Shown here one piece after another: positions 46,878 through 58,299 of a DNA stretch of 64,000 nucleotides. The notes under the pieces were generated by a model. That model saw only the letters and a list, made by a program, of their open reading frames with translations. It ran no database searches and was not told where the DNA came from. This stretch comes from Blastomyces gilchristii SLH14081 (Eukaryota; Ascomycota; Eurotiomycetes; Onygenales; Ajellomycetaceae). The position numbers and the translations under genes are program-made. Positions within the stretch are counted from its first letter, which is position 1, and each line of letters opens with the position of its first letter. The stretch covers positions 62,001-126,000 of the forward strand of contig NW_003101652.1 in the NCBI RefSeq assembly GCF_000003855.2, given 5' to 3'.

Positions 46878-46882
46878 ATGGA

Positions 46883-47056
46883 AGCGTGTCATTACGAGCT
46901 TGGTCCCAAGTCTGACTGATCTCGGGCCGCAAGTTTCTCCACGTGGGTCCGCAAAAAGACATCCTAGAGCCACCGTAGCCATTTCTTATATATGACGCAA
47001 ACCTGAAACAAAATGGGAGATATTGAAACGAGTCATATGATATATTCAAAGAGCCA
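46883..47056. other. island DNA right of copia 2
   Basis: Ordinary composition. 46901-46940 resembles 19868-19908 (CTGATCTCRGGCCGC and flanks). No gene was assigned. Confidence 0.45.
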
Positions 47057-47877
47057 GTGCTATATACACCCAGTTCTTTGATCGCTTCTAACCCTCATCA
47101 CCAGCTGGCGTACAGAGAGAATCTATCGTCATGCTCTACTACTTCTTTCATTTCAATCTCTTTCAACCAGCCAGCGGGTAGACGCCTGCTGCCGCGCCCC
47201 ACCAGTTTCAACCCTTCCAACCCAGGGGTAGACTGGCCGCCGGGACCATGAATTTCACATTTGGTTCTATTTGGTCTGGTCCCATACATTTCTTGGCGTG
47301 AATCCCCGCTGGGACTAGTCATTAAAAAAACATGCAAAGTGATAACTATATATGAGATCTTAAAATGAAATCATGACTTGAAAAAAATGAGAAAGTGATC
47401 TCATTTAATCTCATTTAGTCTCATTCTTGATATAAAGTTACTATTTTTAGACATTTTAAGGTTTTTTTTAGACTATTTTTAATTTTTTAAAAAGTAACAC
47501 TTTTTGATAACACTTAAATGAGATTTAAAGTCATTTAAAGCAATAAAAATAATTTAAATTGAGAAGTGAAAATCATGATCTTATTTAGAAAATGTGATAA
47601 GAGTAGACAGTAAGTCTCACTGAAACAGTATGAGACTACTATCTAATGTTAAAACTGTGTAATGGGATCAGTTGAATTGGTAATGACACTATCAAAAAAT
47701 CTGGTCCTGGTCCCAGACACGGTCACACGGTCAGTCTACCCAGGGGCCGAGATGAACCAGAATGACACTCTACCGCCTTCAAACAGTTCACATGAGTCTC
47801 AAAGCCATCCCCCCAAGAAAAGACGAAGAAATGTCGACACGGATAAACAATGGAAATCGCCTGTAATCTGCCAATGA
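47057..47877 (+). pseudogene. 100-aa reading frame split by a MITE
   Basis: The frame from 47057 reads into the MITE target site (NPSNPG). Removing the MITE (47229-47738) and one CCCAGGGG copy rejoins it in the same frame with AEMNQNDTLPP and runs on to a TGA at 47875-47877, giving 100 codons. The C-terminal part has a basic PPKKRRR cluster like a nuclear localisation signal. A TATA-like CTATATACA overlaps the start. No domain was recognised, and an upstream exon is possible. Without the MITE, only the first 57 or last 43 codons would be read as such. Whether the original frame was translated is not shown. Confidence 0.4.
47229..47738 (+). mobile_element. hAT-type MITE copy C, 510 bp, ends unmutated
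   Basis: TAGACTGGCCG to CGGTCAGTCTA, flanked by perfect CCCAGGGG duplications at 47221-47228 and 47739-47746. The outer about 100 bp on the left and 45 bp on the right keep CpG and GG/CC, whereas the centre has the mutated form seen in other copies. Confidence 0.96.
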
Positions 47878-47923
47878 ACGAAATTATCCCTGGCCTACAA
47901 AGATGAACCTTTGTCAAACATCA

Positions 47924-47990
47924 TTGGAGGGGCATTAGTGCCAAATCCAAATAGCCCCTCGTCACGTGATGAGTGACGTCGCGCCGCCGT
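47924..47990 (+). repeat. 67-bp dispersed repeat, copy 2
   Basis: Partner of 19031-19097, same orientation, two transitions different. Confidence 0.9.
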
Positions 47991-49144
47991 CTGCGTTTGG
48001 CATAGCGATATTAAAGACACAGAGGCCTAGGTAGCGATGGTTCTCGCACGAAGGATGCTCAAAAGGAAAAGCATATGTTCTCTATCTAGCGCAGGGCCTG
48101 CCTTGTTTTGAATTTCTGTCGTACATGCATGGATATTTTCTTCCTCTTTGGAAAGTTTAATAAGCTTGTAAACATCTTTAGCCTATTAGCAGATGACACA
48201 GAAATCACTGTAGGATAGAAGCGAGGGTTTGTTGTATTACGTGAGGGTATAGTACCATGGGTTGGGATTGCCGGCAGAGCGATGGAGAGATAAATGTAGG
48301 GGAGATTGAGATGCCATGTGTGTTAGGTTAAAGCCATGGTTTCTTGGAGCCGATTTTCCACTACTTTGCCTGCCTCGTTTGTTTCCTTGTTTGCTTCGCC
48401 CCTTCGTTTGATCTTGTTTGCTTGTCATATTCATTCCGGCCTAGAAGCTCTATTGATATGGCCTATCACATTCCAGTCCTCCCACAGCTATGGCTCTGTC
48501 CTTTTGCTTTTCTTCGAATCAGTATATACCTAGAAACCCGCCTGATTTGCAATAGGGGGGTTTCCATTCACAGAGTGGCCGGGATTTTCCATCAGTTTCT
48601 GAAAGCCACCTAATAAGGGGATTTGCATCTTTGTGGGTTGTTTCCATTCACAGAGTGGCTGGGGTTTTCCATCAGTGGATTTGATCGGCGTGCCTAAGGA
48701 CGTGGGAGGTATGCTCACCGGAGGGGTCACTCGCCAGACAGTGGCAATGAGGTTGAGGACGGTTTTCTAGATGTCCACATCGGTCGCATTTTGGATTACA
48801 AGCCGCGCCAACGCTTGACAGTAGTCATAGGTGAAGTAAGCTTGTTAGAGGCGTCTAAATAAACCAACAAAATCAGAAGCAAGGATTTCATCCCCACCCT
48901 CTAATTCCATCCTCGGATGTATACCATTGTTAAAAGTTAGCCTATAATAATAGTTGCTCTCTTGTACTGCGTAATGTGCAGGTAGAATTATGTCACGTGC
49001 ATGCCTGGCCGCTGTGCTCAACAGATACTCGGGACCTCGGAGAAATCCTTACCGGAAAAACGTAGGCTTATTATATGACTGGGTTATGGTTGTTCCGCTG
49101 TGCCAGTCGCCGACACCATCACTGAACTGTAAAATATAATATAA
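47991..49144. other. island DNA with short frames and a tandem duplication
   Basis: Ordinary composition. Several short overlapping frames on both strands (for example 48344-48613 plus, 48530-48730 minus) have no recognisable product. TTTCCATTCACAGAGTGGC plus 16 bp occurs at 48561-48595 and 48641-48675, an 80-bp tandem duplication with two differences. Confidence 0.45.
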
Positions 49145-49559
49145 TGGTGGATTAGCTGTGGAATCACTGTAAACAAGTTATGAACAGGAAAAAATCATCA
49201 TTATATTAATAATATCACTAATTCCTATCTCTCTAACTACTAACTTAAAAAAACATCTTTTTCACTGATATTGATAATCTCTAGTGATAACTCAATTTCT
49301 TGCAGATTTTCTGTATTATTTTCTGTTCTTTCTTATTATTCTCTGTCATCTGCATGTTCTTGTTCTTATCAATGTTAATGAACTTGAGAATTCTGGTTGA
49401 AGTTTTCTCAGAGAGAGAAGTAGAGTCAATATAATATTTAAACTGAGAAATTTCTGAATATTCACAGACAGTTCATTTACTCATCTATATTATCATTGTT
49501 AACTTCTATATATATAAATATGAAAAGTATTTCACTGATTCTAACTTACATTTTTTTCA

Positions 49560-49800
49560 TCACAGAAAACATTCAAATCAGAACTAATCATCAGAATCTC
49601 AGAGAGAAGGTAGAAAGAACTAGCAGAAGTGACAGTGATAGTAGCAGAGGCAGCAGCAGAGGCAGTAATAAGACAGATGACAGAGAGAACAGAGAGAGCA
49701 GCATCAGCAGTAGAGACAGTGATAAGATAGACAGTGAGAATGATGAGAAGAGCAGAGAGAATAGAGAAAGTGAGAGAAAGAGAATTATCAGTATTATCAG
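49560..49800 (+). pseudogene. Ser/Arg/Asp-rich frame in the large element
   Basis: Part of an open frame at 49496-49930. It encodes dense Ser, Arg, Glu and Asp (SDSDSSRGSSRGSNK and similar). It may be a degraded low-complexity domain or simple-sequence DNA; the opposite strand is also open. Confidence 0.3.
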
Positions 49801-50019
49801 TATTGTCAGACTTCTCATTCTCATCAGCATTCTATTAAGTATCAGAGAACATTCTCATCAGCATTCTATCAAGTATCAGAGAACATTCTCACTCAGTTCA
49901 AAATTTTATATATCTTTATCACAATATTGAAGACATTTTGATTCATCTGATTTATTGTGTCTGTCAGATATACTATTATCTAATTCTGATCTTCTATATA
50001 ACAGTTGACTGTTATCAGG

Positions 50020-52450
50020 ATTTCATGTTAAATCACTAATTTGAATTTTTCAATTATCAATTTCTTCTGCTCAACTGTTAATTTGAACTTTTTAATTATT
50101 ATTTTCTTCTGCTCAACTGTCAATTTAATCTATTCAATATTTATTATAGCTTTTTACATCTCAATTCTAGTCTTTTCAGCAATACTGATGATTGTATTCA
50201 GTGACTTGATTATAATAGTTACACTCTTCATTTTCTGACAGCATGTCTTAGTCTTCTTGATTTATTTAGTCAGATTCTTCACTATCTTTAATATTGATTT
50301 CTTGACTGATTTCTTGAAATCATCTGATAAAGTAACATAAAAATCATGAATTTAAATCAGCTTGTTAACATACTCTTTTAATTCAGAGAAGAGAATCATG
50401 TATTTCTTTTTATTATAATTACAGTTCTTACACAGCTTTAAGCTTCTCTTTATCTTATCATAAGAGACTTCAAGATGACAGAGGAAAATTCATCTGATAT
50501 AGTATTCATACATAGTCTTCTTATCTGACTACTTCATCAAAGTATTCTGCTGACTTATCTTCTTCTTCTGAGCTTTTACAGCAGCTGTATATATACACTT
50601 TGATGTTTCATCAGTTATTTTTACTGCTGTTGTTATTACTGTCATTACTGTTGTAAATCACTGATATTTATGATATTCTGCAAATAAAATATCTTGAAAT
50701 CAGAACTTGTCTTATTAAAGCTTTCTATTATAGCTGACAGAATATTAATCTTGCTGAAGATGAGAATAAGCAGAATGAGCAGAGAACAATTTTCATAGTA
50801 TGATATTATTATATAAAGAAGCAAGAAAGAATAAAAGAAAAAGAAGATGATAAGTTATTCTCTTTATATATGTTATTGATTTATCTTTATATATTATCAT
50901 GTAATAGAGTGATTGCTTTCATACTTTATCTCTAAGTATAATCAGTAAATCTGACAGATTTCATCTATATCTTATTTTTATAATAAATATCTTCTGCACA
51001 GACTATCACTGAATGAATTATAGCTATTTTAAATACAAAATCATTTTAATTAACTGAGAATAAGTGTTTAACACACTATCAGAAATATATCTACAGAATT
51101 TCAGATGAATAAGAAGATTTTCTAACATAGTAAAATCAGCAATTCTGCTGTGACTATAACTATAATTAAATACAAGATAGATAATATAACAACTTTTATC
51201 AGTGAATATTAAGACAGATATATTCTAATGATATATGATAAAGTATATATTAACTAATTTATATATAAAATGTATAGAAAACTAAATATATTGAAATAAA
51301 AATAGATTATATTAGAAATCTCTATATTATCTGTCTTTTACTGAAAGTGTTCTTAAAAATTTAATCTTTTTTTATATCTTCTCTCATGCATCTTTCACTG
51401 TATATCTCTTTTTAACTGTCAGAGTATTCTGAATTATCTCTGTAAAGTCATCTCTGATAATTTTCTGATATTCAGAAACATCACTTATCAGATCTCAAAA
51501 TGTCAGAATATTTTATCATTGTATTATAACTGCAGTGAAATTTTCATTCATATCAGTATTATTAAATATTTTAACCTGAGTTATTAGATTGATATATATC
51601 TCTGTTTTTAAAATTAGTTTCTAGTTTTCAGAATAATTTGAATTATGCTAACTTATATTTTATATATTATTGTTCTTACTCAGAGAATCAGTCAAAGTCA
51701 ATAACTCTCTGCACTTAATAAAAAATCAGAAAGAACTTTTTAACAGTGAATAACTTATAAAAGTAATTAAAGATAATTATTTCTTTATAATAATTATGTA
51801 AGTTAATTATCTCTGAACTTGTTCTGCTCTTTGTCTTTTTTCATTAAATATGATTCTATATTGAAATTAAGTTAGCTAACTTAATCACAAAAGTTTAGAT
51901 TTCTCTAAGATTTCTCACTGAATTCTCATCAGAGATTTATAATCTCTTATCAAGAATTTGTTATATCTCACTGAAAAGTTGTTATTTTGTTAAATCTAAA
52001 TACTTGTCTTCATTTTCTTTAATGATCTTGATTTCCAGATCTTGACTGTGTTCAGCATTGTTGTTCTGCTGAATGAGAATGTATATAATATTTTATCATC
52101 AGTTTTGATTATTTTCACAACTGTCTGGTCGAGATTTTTCTTTATAAAGAACAGAAAATACATTCATTTAATCTCTAGTCACAGATGTTACTCTATCAGA
52201 TGAATCTTCTTCTCATACATTTCAGTATTGAGATGTCTAGTTCTTCAACACCTTCTTGATGAATTGCTTATCAGTAAGAAGTTTGAGTTCTTCTCACTGT
52301 TCTTCTCATCTGTTGAGTATTCTTCATTGATGTCATTATGTGCCTGCTATGATTAAGAAATGTTAATATTGAATTTTCTTTGAAATCAGTGAATTGTCTC
52401 ATTAAATCTACTAGATAAGAAAGTTCAGAAAGATCTAGTATATCAGAGTC
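50020..52450 (-). pseudogene. unidentified minus-strand frame, Lys/Ile-rich, coiled-coil-like
   Basis: A minus-strand reading can be followed with mainly TGA, TAG and TAA breaks: CKNCNYNKKKYMILF near 50420 and a 14-residue repeat (LTVEQKKIIIKKFK, LTVEQKKLIIEKFK) from a 42-bp tandem repeat at about 50062-50120. No family was recognised. It could be an accessory gene of the element, transcribed opposite to the putative transposase. Confidence 0.3.
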
Positions 52451-52743
52451 AATGAGAGTATTTATTTTTGAAATTAGATTGAAATTCTAGTCAATGAATG
52501 ATACTGATTTCAGAAGCTTGCAGAAATATAATCTTGAAATAAAGAAAACAGTTTAATTATTAATATTAATTTAATATAGATTGTCACTGATTACAGCTCT
52601 TATTAATATACTTCTTTTCAGTAATTCAATCTCATCTCTTTATTTTATCAAGATCACTCACTCACTTCAATCATATCTTTTCAACTATATAACTTGTTTC
52701 TACAAATCATATCAGAAAGCAAAATGTCATATCTGTTTAATTA

Positions 52744-55250
52744 AAATCTGAAATACTATCTACTATCTGTCTCTAGACAAGAATTCAGAGATAATCAATC
52801 AGAATTTCAATCTCAGAGCTCTCTTTTCTCAGAAACTACAAATGAGAATTTCACTAATAGTGATTCAGATAATGATGTTTCTAATAAAGAAGTATTACTA
52901 TTCTCAGTATATTTATTACTTTTAATGTCTTATTATTATAAAAACTAACATTGTCTAAAGACAGAGTCATATAATAAGAATGTCACTGATAATATTGAGT
53001 ATATAGAGTGACTTTTAAAAGCAGATGCTGAGAAGAATATTCTGAAGAATATTCTGAAAAATATCTCAGAAAATGATGATTAAGAAGATTCTGATAAGTC
53101 AGTCACTGAAGATATTGCTATGAAAGATACTGCTATCAAAGATATTACTACTATCTCTCATTCTACTGATGAATTTATTAATTCTGATTCAGTAATTGAC
53201 ATAGCTCACAAACACAGTCACTTTGAAATGAATTTATTTATTTTGATAATGAGACTCTAAGCTGAAGAGTTAGATATTTTTCAAAAAAACTATCAATCAC
53301 TGCTGTAAATTCTATATTTATTGAAGAATATATTACTGATAAGTCTGCTCTCTGAAGATCTATCAACTCTGAAAAAGTAATACAGAGCATAATTTCTGAT
53401 TTTATCAGTTAAGAAAATATCAATTTCAATAGTATCATCAATATAAATGCTAACTCTGAGTTCTGCTCAGAAAAATCTTGCTGTATTCTTCATGAGATCA
53501 CTCTACTTTTAAAATTCAATTTCATTAATATCTACTCTTCTCAAATCCTCAAATTTCCAGTGACAGATGCATATAGAAATGACAGAACTTATTAACAATC
53601 TCACTGAGTTATAGCAATCTCACAGTTAAGAGAACTCTATCAAATATTATTTCAGTGACTTTGTATAATATTTATTAACAAATAAATCTCTTTTTTCTTT
53701 CAATTTTATTTAATATCAGTGTGAAAATCTTGAATGCTACTACAAATCAGAGTTGAATAATATATCTCATATTAAGAGAGTATGTTTTATCAGATATAAT
53801 CATCAACATTTAGATATGAGAATGAGACTTTATATAATAGTTCTGAAAGTTCAAGAAGTCATTCATCATACTTCTCAGATAGTATAAAGATTATCATTCT
53901 TGAATTCATTATTTATCTCATTTGAATTAATCACAATGAAAGATGAGATGAAATATATCTTAATTATTCAGATTCTGAATTAACTTGATATTTATATGAA
54001 TATAATATTTAAATTGAATTTCAATCTACTGATAAAATATAAGAATAAAGATCAGTATTTTCTTCACTGAGTTATAAGAATCAAGACTGAAGCTATTGAG
54101 ATATAACTATATTACAAATCTTCACTAATTCAGACTGAGTTGAAAATTGCTGCATATGAATAAGATATTTTGAAAAGTATATTTTACTCTGATATACAAG
54201 TTATTTCTCTATTATATCAATTATTTATTGATGGATTTGATTTCTATCAGAACATGTATTAAAACTTAATGAGTTTTTATATAATTTCTACACTAAGTGC
54301 TGTTGAGTGTTCAAAGTGAAATAATATTTTTATTCTAATTTTTAATTCTTATAATATTAATTTTTCTGACACTGTTACTGCATTATTACATGACTTATCT
54401 ACATTGAATTATGAGAGAGTTATGATAAATATTAGTGAAGAAAAGATGAGAGTGATTGTATCTTATATAACATTTCTTAAAGATATGTTACAGTAAAATA
54501 GTAATATAGAAATTAAAGAATCAACTGTGAGAAGATCTTATCAAAACTGTTTTATTAATAATAAGAATCAGCTGAATTTAAACTATGATTTATATAATAA
54601 CAGCTGATTTCATCATTATATACAGTATCTTTGAGCTAAACTAGATGATCTGCTGAATCTCATATACAGAGATTAAATATATCAAGAGCAGAGTATAACA
54701 GTGCAGACAGTATCTCTTTTTTAAATATATTTAAGTTTGAATTTGATCTTATTTTTCTCTTCAGATTCATATTATAGTGAGTTTGCTAAAATATTAGAGA
54801 TTTTATACTTATTACTGATCTATTCTATTCTGTCACTGTATAGTCAGTAAGAATATTTTCAAATATTATAGATATTTCTCTTTTCTCACAGTTGAAATTA
54901 TTTACAGTTATCAATCACTCATCTCAAGAAGTATCAGCTTTAAGAACATGCTTGAGCTTCAATCATTATATCTCTTATCTTACAGTGTGAGCTCAGAGAG
55001 AGATAACTCAGTTCAGTGATTAAGCAGATTATTTCTGCAGCATTTTCAGTATAAAGTTAAAATCAATCATCTATTAATCTTATTATTCAGATATATACAG
55101 TCATTATAAAAAGTAATAGTCTATTAATATCTCAATCTTCAAGAGAAAATAATTCTGAAGTAATCTGTTAAATCATACTTACAGCTCATTGATAGCTATA
55201 GTTTCTTATTAAAGCTGCAGTGAGAGCAGCAGTGATATTTAAATTATTCT
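52744..55250 (+). pseudogene. putative transposase of the large element
   Basis: A frame from an ATG at 52744 (Asp/Ser/Asn-rich N-terminus: NENFTNSDSDNDVSNKE) leads after breaks into the conserved-looking region at 53700-55000 described for the element. A further stretch near 54960-55090 reads SERDNSVQ, LSRLFLQHFQYKVKINHLL. Large fungal DDE transposases of the Plavaka/CACTA type have an acidic N-terminus and a similar size. The assignment rests on general pattern only. Confidence 0.35.
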
Positions 55251-56544
55251 AAGCTGATTCAGTTATTAGTTACTAATTATTCTCTGCTTTAACTATAAGT
55301 ACAGTTACTATGTATATCAGTGATAATAATTATATTAAAAAAGTAAAGCTTATATAGTATATAAAGAATCAGCTGAATATATATATTAACTTACACTATA
55401 TTAAGCTGATTAAAGAATATACTGTATCTAACAATTATAATATTCTGATAGAAGAGAATAAGTATTGAGACTACAAGAATCTAGTGCAGTAAATAAATTA
55501 TTAAAATATAAAAAAGACACTACTCTTGTAGAAGAGTTTTCAGTGAATCTTATAACTAGTATTAAAAGATTTCTTTAACAGCTTTAATATATATCTGACA
55601 CAGAAGATTCAGAATTTATATACACATTGCTCAGCACTTTTCAATAATTTGCTGAGAATAAATGAAGAAGCTGAAGATAAGAATAATAATTCACTGAACT
55701 ACTCTGTTAAGTTAATATTAATAAAAGATTATATTACTTCAAAGATTTTTGATTATCTATTATTAAATAAGATATCAGAGAAAGTTAATATATAATTTAT
55801 AAATCTCTTTAAGCTTGAATTACTTTATTCATTTCTTAATAATCTGTAAGAATTCTATGATACTGATTAAAATAAATTCTTAGTTTTAAAACTAGATCAC
55901 TGTCTGATTCTTTTCTATAATAAGTTAATATTCTCAGTTTAATATATCTCTTTAACTAATTAATCAATCAGTTATTAACTTGTTAATATATAAATCAGAG
56001 AGTGTGTTCACTGAATCTCTCTCATGAAGAGAAATATTCTTCAATATTAAGAGACTGATCTTGACTGAATTATAACTATCTTTATTCATGAAATAAGAAA
56101 AGTTAAGCAGATTTTCTTTATACTTATTTCTCTATATTATATCAGACAGAATTATCTGCTGAATCTATTAATTTTATAAGAGAATTCTAATAGTTATACT
56201 ATTATCAGACTTTCAGCAGTTCAAAAGATAGTATTGTATGATATTTTAATACTGAATACTGATAAAAATAATAATTATTTAATATATAAATCTTGAACAA
56301 TAAGATATTTATATTACACTTGAAATATCTCATTTCTTTAGATAGTAATTTGATTTATATAGAGTAGTTAACTAGTCTAGCTAAATAGTATACAAGTATT
56401 GATTTCACTGATAGAACAGTATATCATGGCTCACAGTATCTCAGTAGTATCTTGATAGTAACATTTGCTGATTACATAATAACTGAGCTGTTCTCTGATG
56501 ATGTCAAGAAGTCCTGTGCTGTTTCAACACTATCTTGACATTTA

Positions 56545-56570
56545 ATATTCAGTGATATGTCACTGAATAT
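56545..56570. repeat. perfect 11-bp inverted repeat near the right end of the large element
   Basis: ATATTCAGTGA and TCACTGAATAT separated by TATG. CAGTGA/TCACTG words recur in the next 80 bp, as in subterminal transposase-binding regions. Confidence 0.8.
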
Positions 56571-56763
56571 AATGATGGAACATGTGTTATGATCAGTGAC
56601 ATGTGACATAAGTGGAATGGTGGATCCACAGTGTAATCACTGTAAATTAACCCTACGTTCTTCCCGTATGAATATATGACCACATCATGTGACTCTCCTT
56701 GTTCTGAGTTAGGCTTTCGGGATCTTCCATTCAACGATTCGATTGCTCTTTCCCCTCTTACCA

Positions 56764-56903
56764 CATCTGCAACACGGCGGGTTGGTTGGTACCTTAATCC
56801 TAAATGGGAATAGCCGACCTTCCTCTTTCAATCCCCTATTTTGTTCATGCTTATTACCATTCCGTCGCAATTGAATAGGATTAATCTCCACCCAGTTCTT
56901 GCT
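56764..56903 (+). repeat. dispersed inverted-repeat sequence, copy 2
   Basis: Partner of 19943-20094. The copies differ by small indels (one of 9-10 nt) and scattered substitutions. CTTAATCCTA and TAGGATTAAT remain as the inverted repeat. Confidence 0.85.
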
Positions 56904-56986
56904 CAGCGGCTCTATCCATTCCCACATTCACGTTCTGTATCAGAGCCAAGCCGGATCAACCCTTTGACCATAATCCTCCTTTTGAT

Positions 56987-56994
56987 TATATATA
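56987..56994 (+). promoter_or_regulatory. TATA-like box, about 195 bp upstream of the 57190 start codon
   Basis: TATATATA in GATTATATATACC, followed by a long pyrimidine-rich stretch. The position would give a leader of about 170 nt. Confidence 0.4.
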
Positions 56995-57189
56995 CCAGCA
57001 TCTGTTCCCAGCGAGCTATCTTTTCTCACAAGTATCATAACATCATAACTTCTTAACAATTCTGCATTTTTTTCTCATTTTTGTTCCTGTGTTTGCTTCC
57101 CATTCATCACATAAAATTAGCATACCAACCGAACTTTTCTCCCCTTACAACCCTTACCTCCAACTCCATCAGTCTTTTATACCATCAAA

Positions 57190-58224
57190 ATGGTGGAACT
57201 TTCACAAGAAGATTGCAACATTATCAAGAACCATTCTCTAACTGACTCAGTCGATCATTTACAAGGTGTGCTTCAGAAAGCTGAAAAAATCTATGAGTCG
57301 CATCTAATTTCCTATGAGGGCGCTATTGATAGCCTTGACCAACTCTATCAGGGGGCGACTTTGGCTCTCCTCTCGGCTTTACAGAAAGAGGGTGTAGCTT
57401 ATAACCTTCACTCGCGGATAGATGATGGAAAATTGAAGTCTGATCTAGAACACCTAGTCGAGCGCCTCAAAAAAGCAAAAGAAAACTTCAAGTATGATGA
57501 ATACTGATCTCTAGTATGCCTGGTCATTCAAAGGCCTCTCACTGAATCTCAGAACATCGAAACCTGAAACTTCAATGTCTGAAAAACTGTATTTAACCTC
57601 ATTGACAACATTTCTTGATCAACAACTTCTCCGGTGAACATCTCCCTCTTCTTTGACAGCATCTCAGTCAAATCCGCCTTGTCATTGCAGAAAGGCTCTG
57701 AGCAGATACATGAGTTGATGAATCTGAGAATCTTTGAGAAGATTTGTAACTGTATATTTTAAGATGTCAAGAGCTTCTTTAACAAGTACTTTGAGAGAAA
57801 AGAATGAAGTGACAAAGCAGATATCATCTGTCAACATATGCTGGTCTCAGACAGTGATGATAATTGAGCTGAGTTTTCTGATTCTTCTACATAGATGATG
57901 TTCTCATCTGATGATTTCATCTTTANNNNNNNNNNNNNNNNNNNNNNNNNNNNNNNNNNNNNNNNNNNNNNNNNNNNNNNNNNNNNNNNNNNNNNNNNNN
58001 NNNNNNNNNNNNNNNNNNNNNNNNNGATTACTCTTCTCGAAATTCTCACCACTTTTTTCAACATTATACTGAGTTACCGCAAGATTTTTGCCGTTCAAAG
58101 GTATTACCGTACCTCACGTCTCTTCAAGACCCTAGCGATAAGAGTTTCTCCTAAAATAACTACCCGAAGAGACATTCTGATGACTAACAAGCTTAAAAAT
58201 TGTAAGAATCCCCGCTTCTCATGA
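57190..58224 (+). pseudogene. hypothetical gene with intact 5' end, mutated middle and an assembly gap
   Basis: The first 105 codons (57190-57504) are uninterrupted, start in a good context (ATCAAA-ATG-G) and encode a mostly helical protein (LQKAEKIYESHLISYEG, LEHLVERLKKAKENF). The TGA at 57505-57507 is followed by the same frame with only TGA, TAA or TAG breaks (eight in all) through LFFDSISVKSALSLQKGSEQ and DVKSFFNKYFERKE to the gap at 57926. After the gap 66 open codons end at 58224. This fits one longer gene whose 3' part was mutated at Trp and Gln codons. The alternative is a 105-aa gene followed by repeat debris. No family was recognised. Confidence 0.5.
57926..58025. other. assembly gap, 100 N
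   Basis: Exactly 100 N, a conventional placeholder, so the true length and reading frame across it are unknown. Confidence 0.99.
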
Positions 58225-58299
58225 ATTCTTTACTTCTATTTCTATCTCTCATGTAATTAATAGAGCTAGCGGCCCTTGACTTACATAACCTATATAGAC

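Larger units (their letters stand above)
49145..56650 (+). mobile_element. large RIP-degraded element, possibly a Plavaka/CACTA-like DNA transposon
   Basis: A 7.5-kb AT-rich block. Both borders carry related words in direct orientation: AATGGTGGATTAGCTGTGG with ATCACTGTAAAC at about 49153-49180, and AATGGTGGATCCACAGTG with ATCACTGTAAAT at about 56612-56645. No LTRs were seen. The plus-strand frame at about 53700-55000 contains LYQLFIDGFDFYQNMY, FSDTVTALLHDLSTL, FLKDMLQ and a cysteine near a FINN-x-NQ stretch. This resembles the large DDE transposases of fungal Plavaka/CACTA-type elements from memory of their general layout only. The borders are not certain. Confidence 0.45.
56651..57189 (+). 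other. upstream region of the 57190 gene
   Basis: Ordinary composition. It holds a dispersed repeat (56764-56903), a TATA-like box and a pyrimidine-rich leader (CTTTTCTCCCC, CCCTTACCTCC) before the start codon. No separate gene was seen. Confidence 0.5.

Noticed and set aside
47662..47877. ORF starting inside the MITE and continuing into the island
   Set aside because: A chance fusion: the frame that matters is the pre-insertion one from 47057, restored when the MITE is removed.
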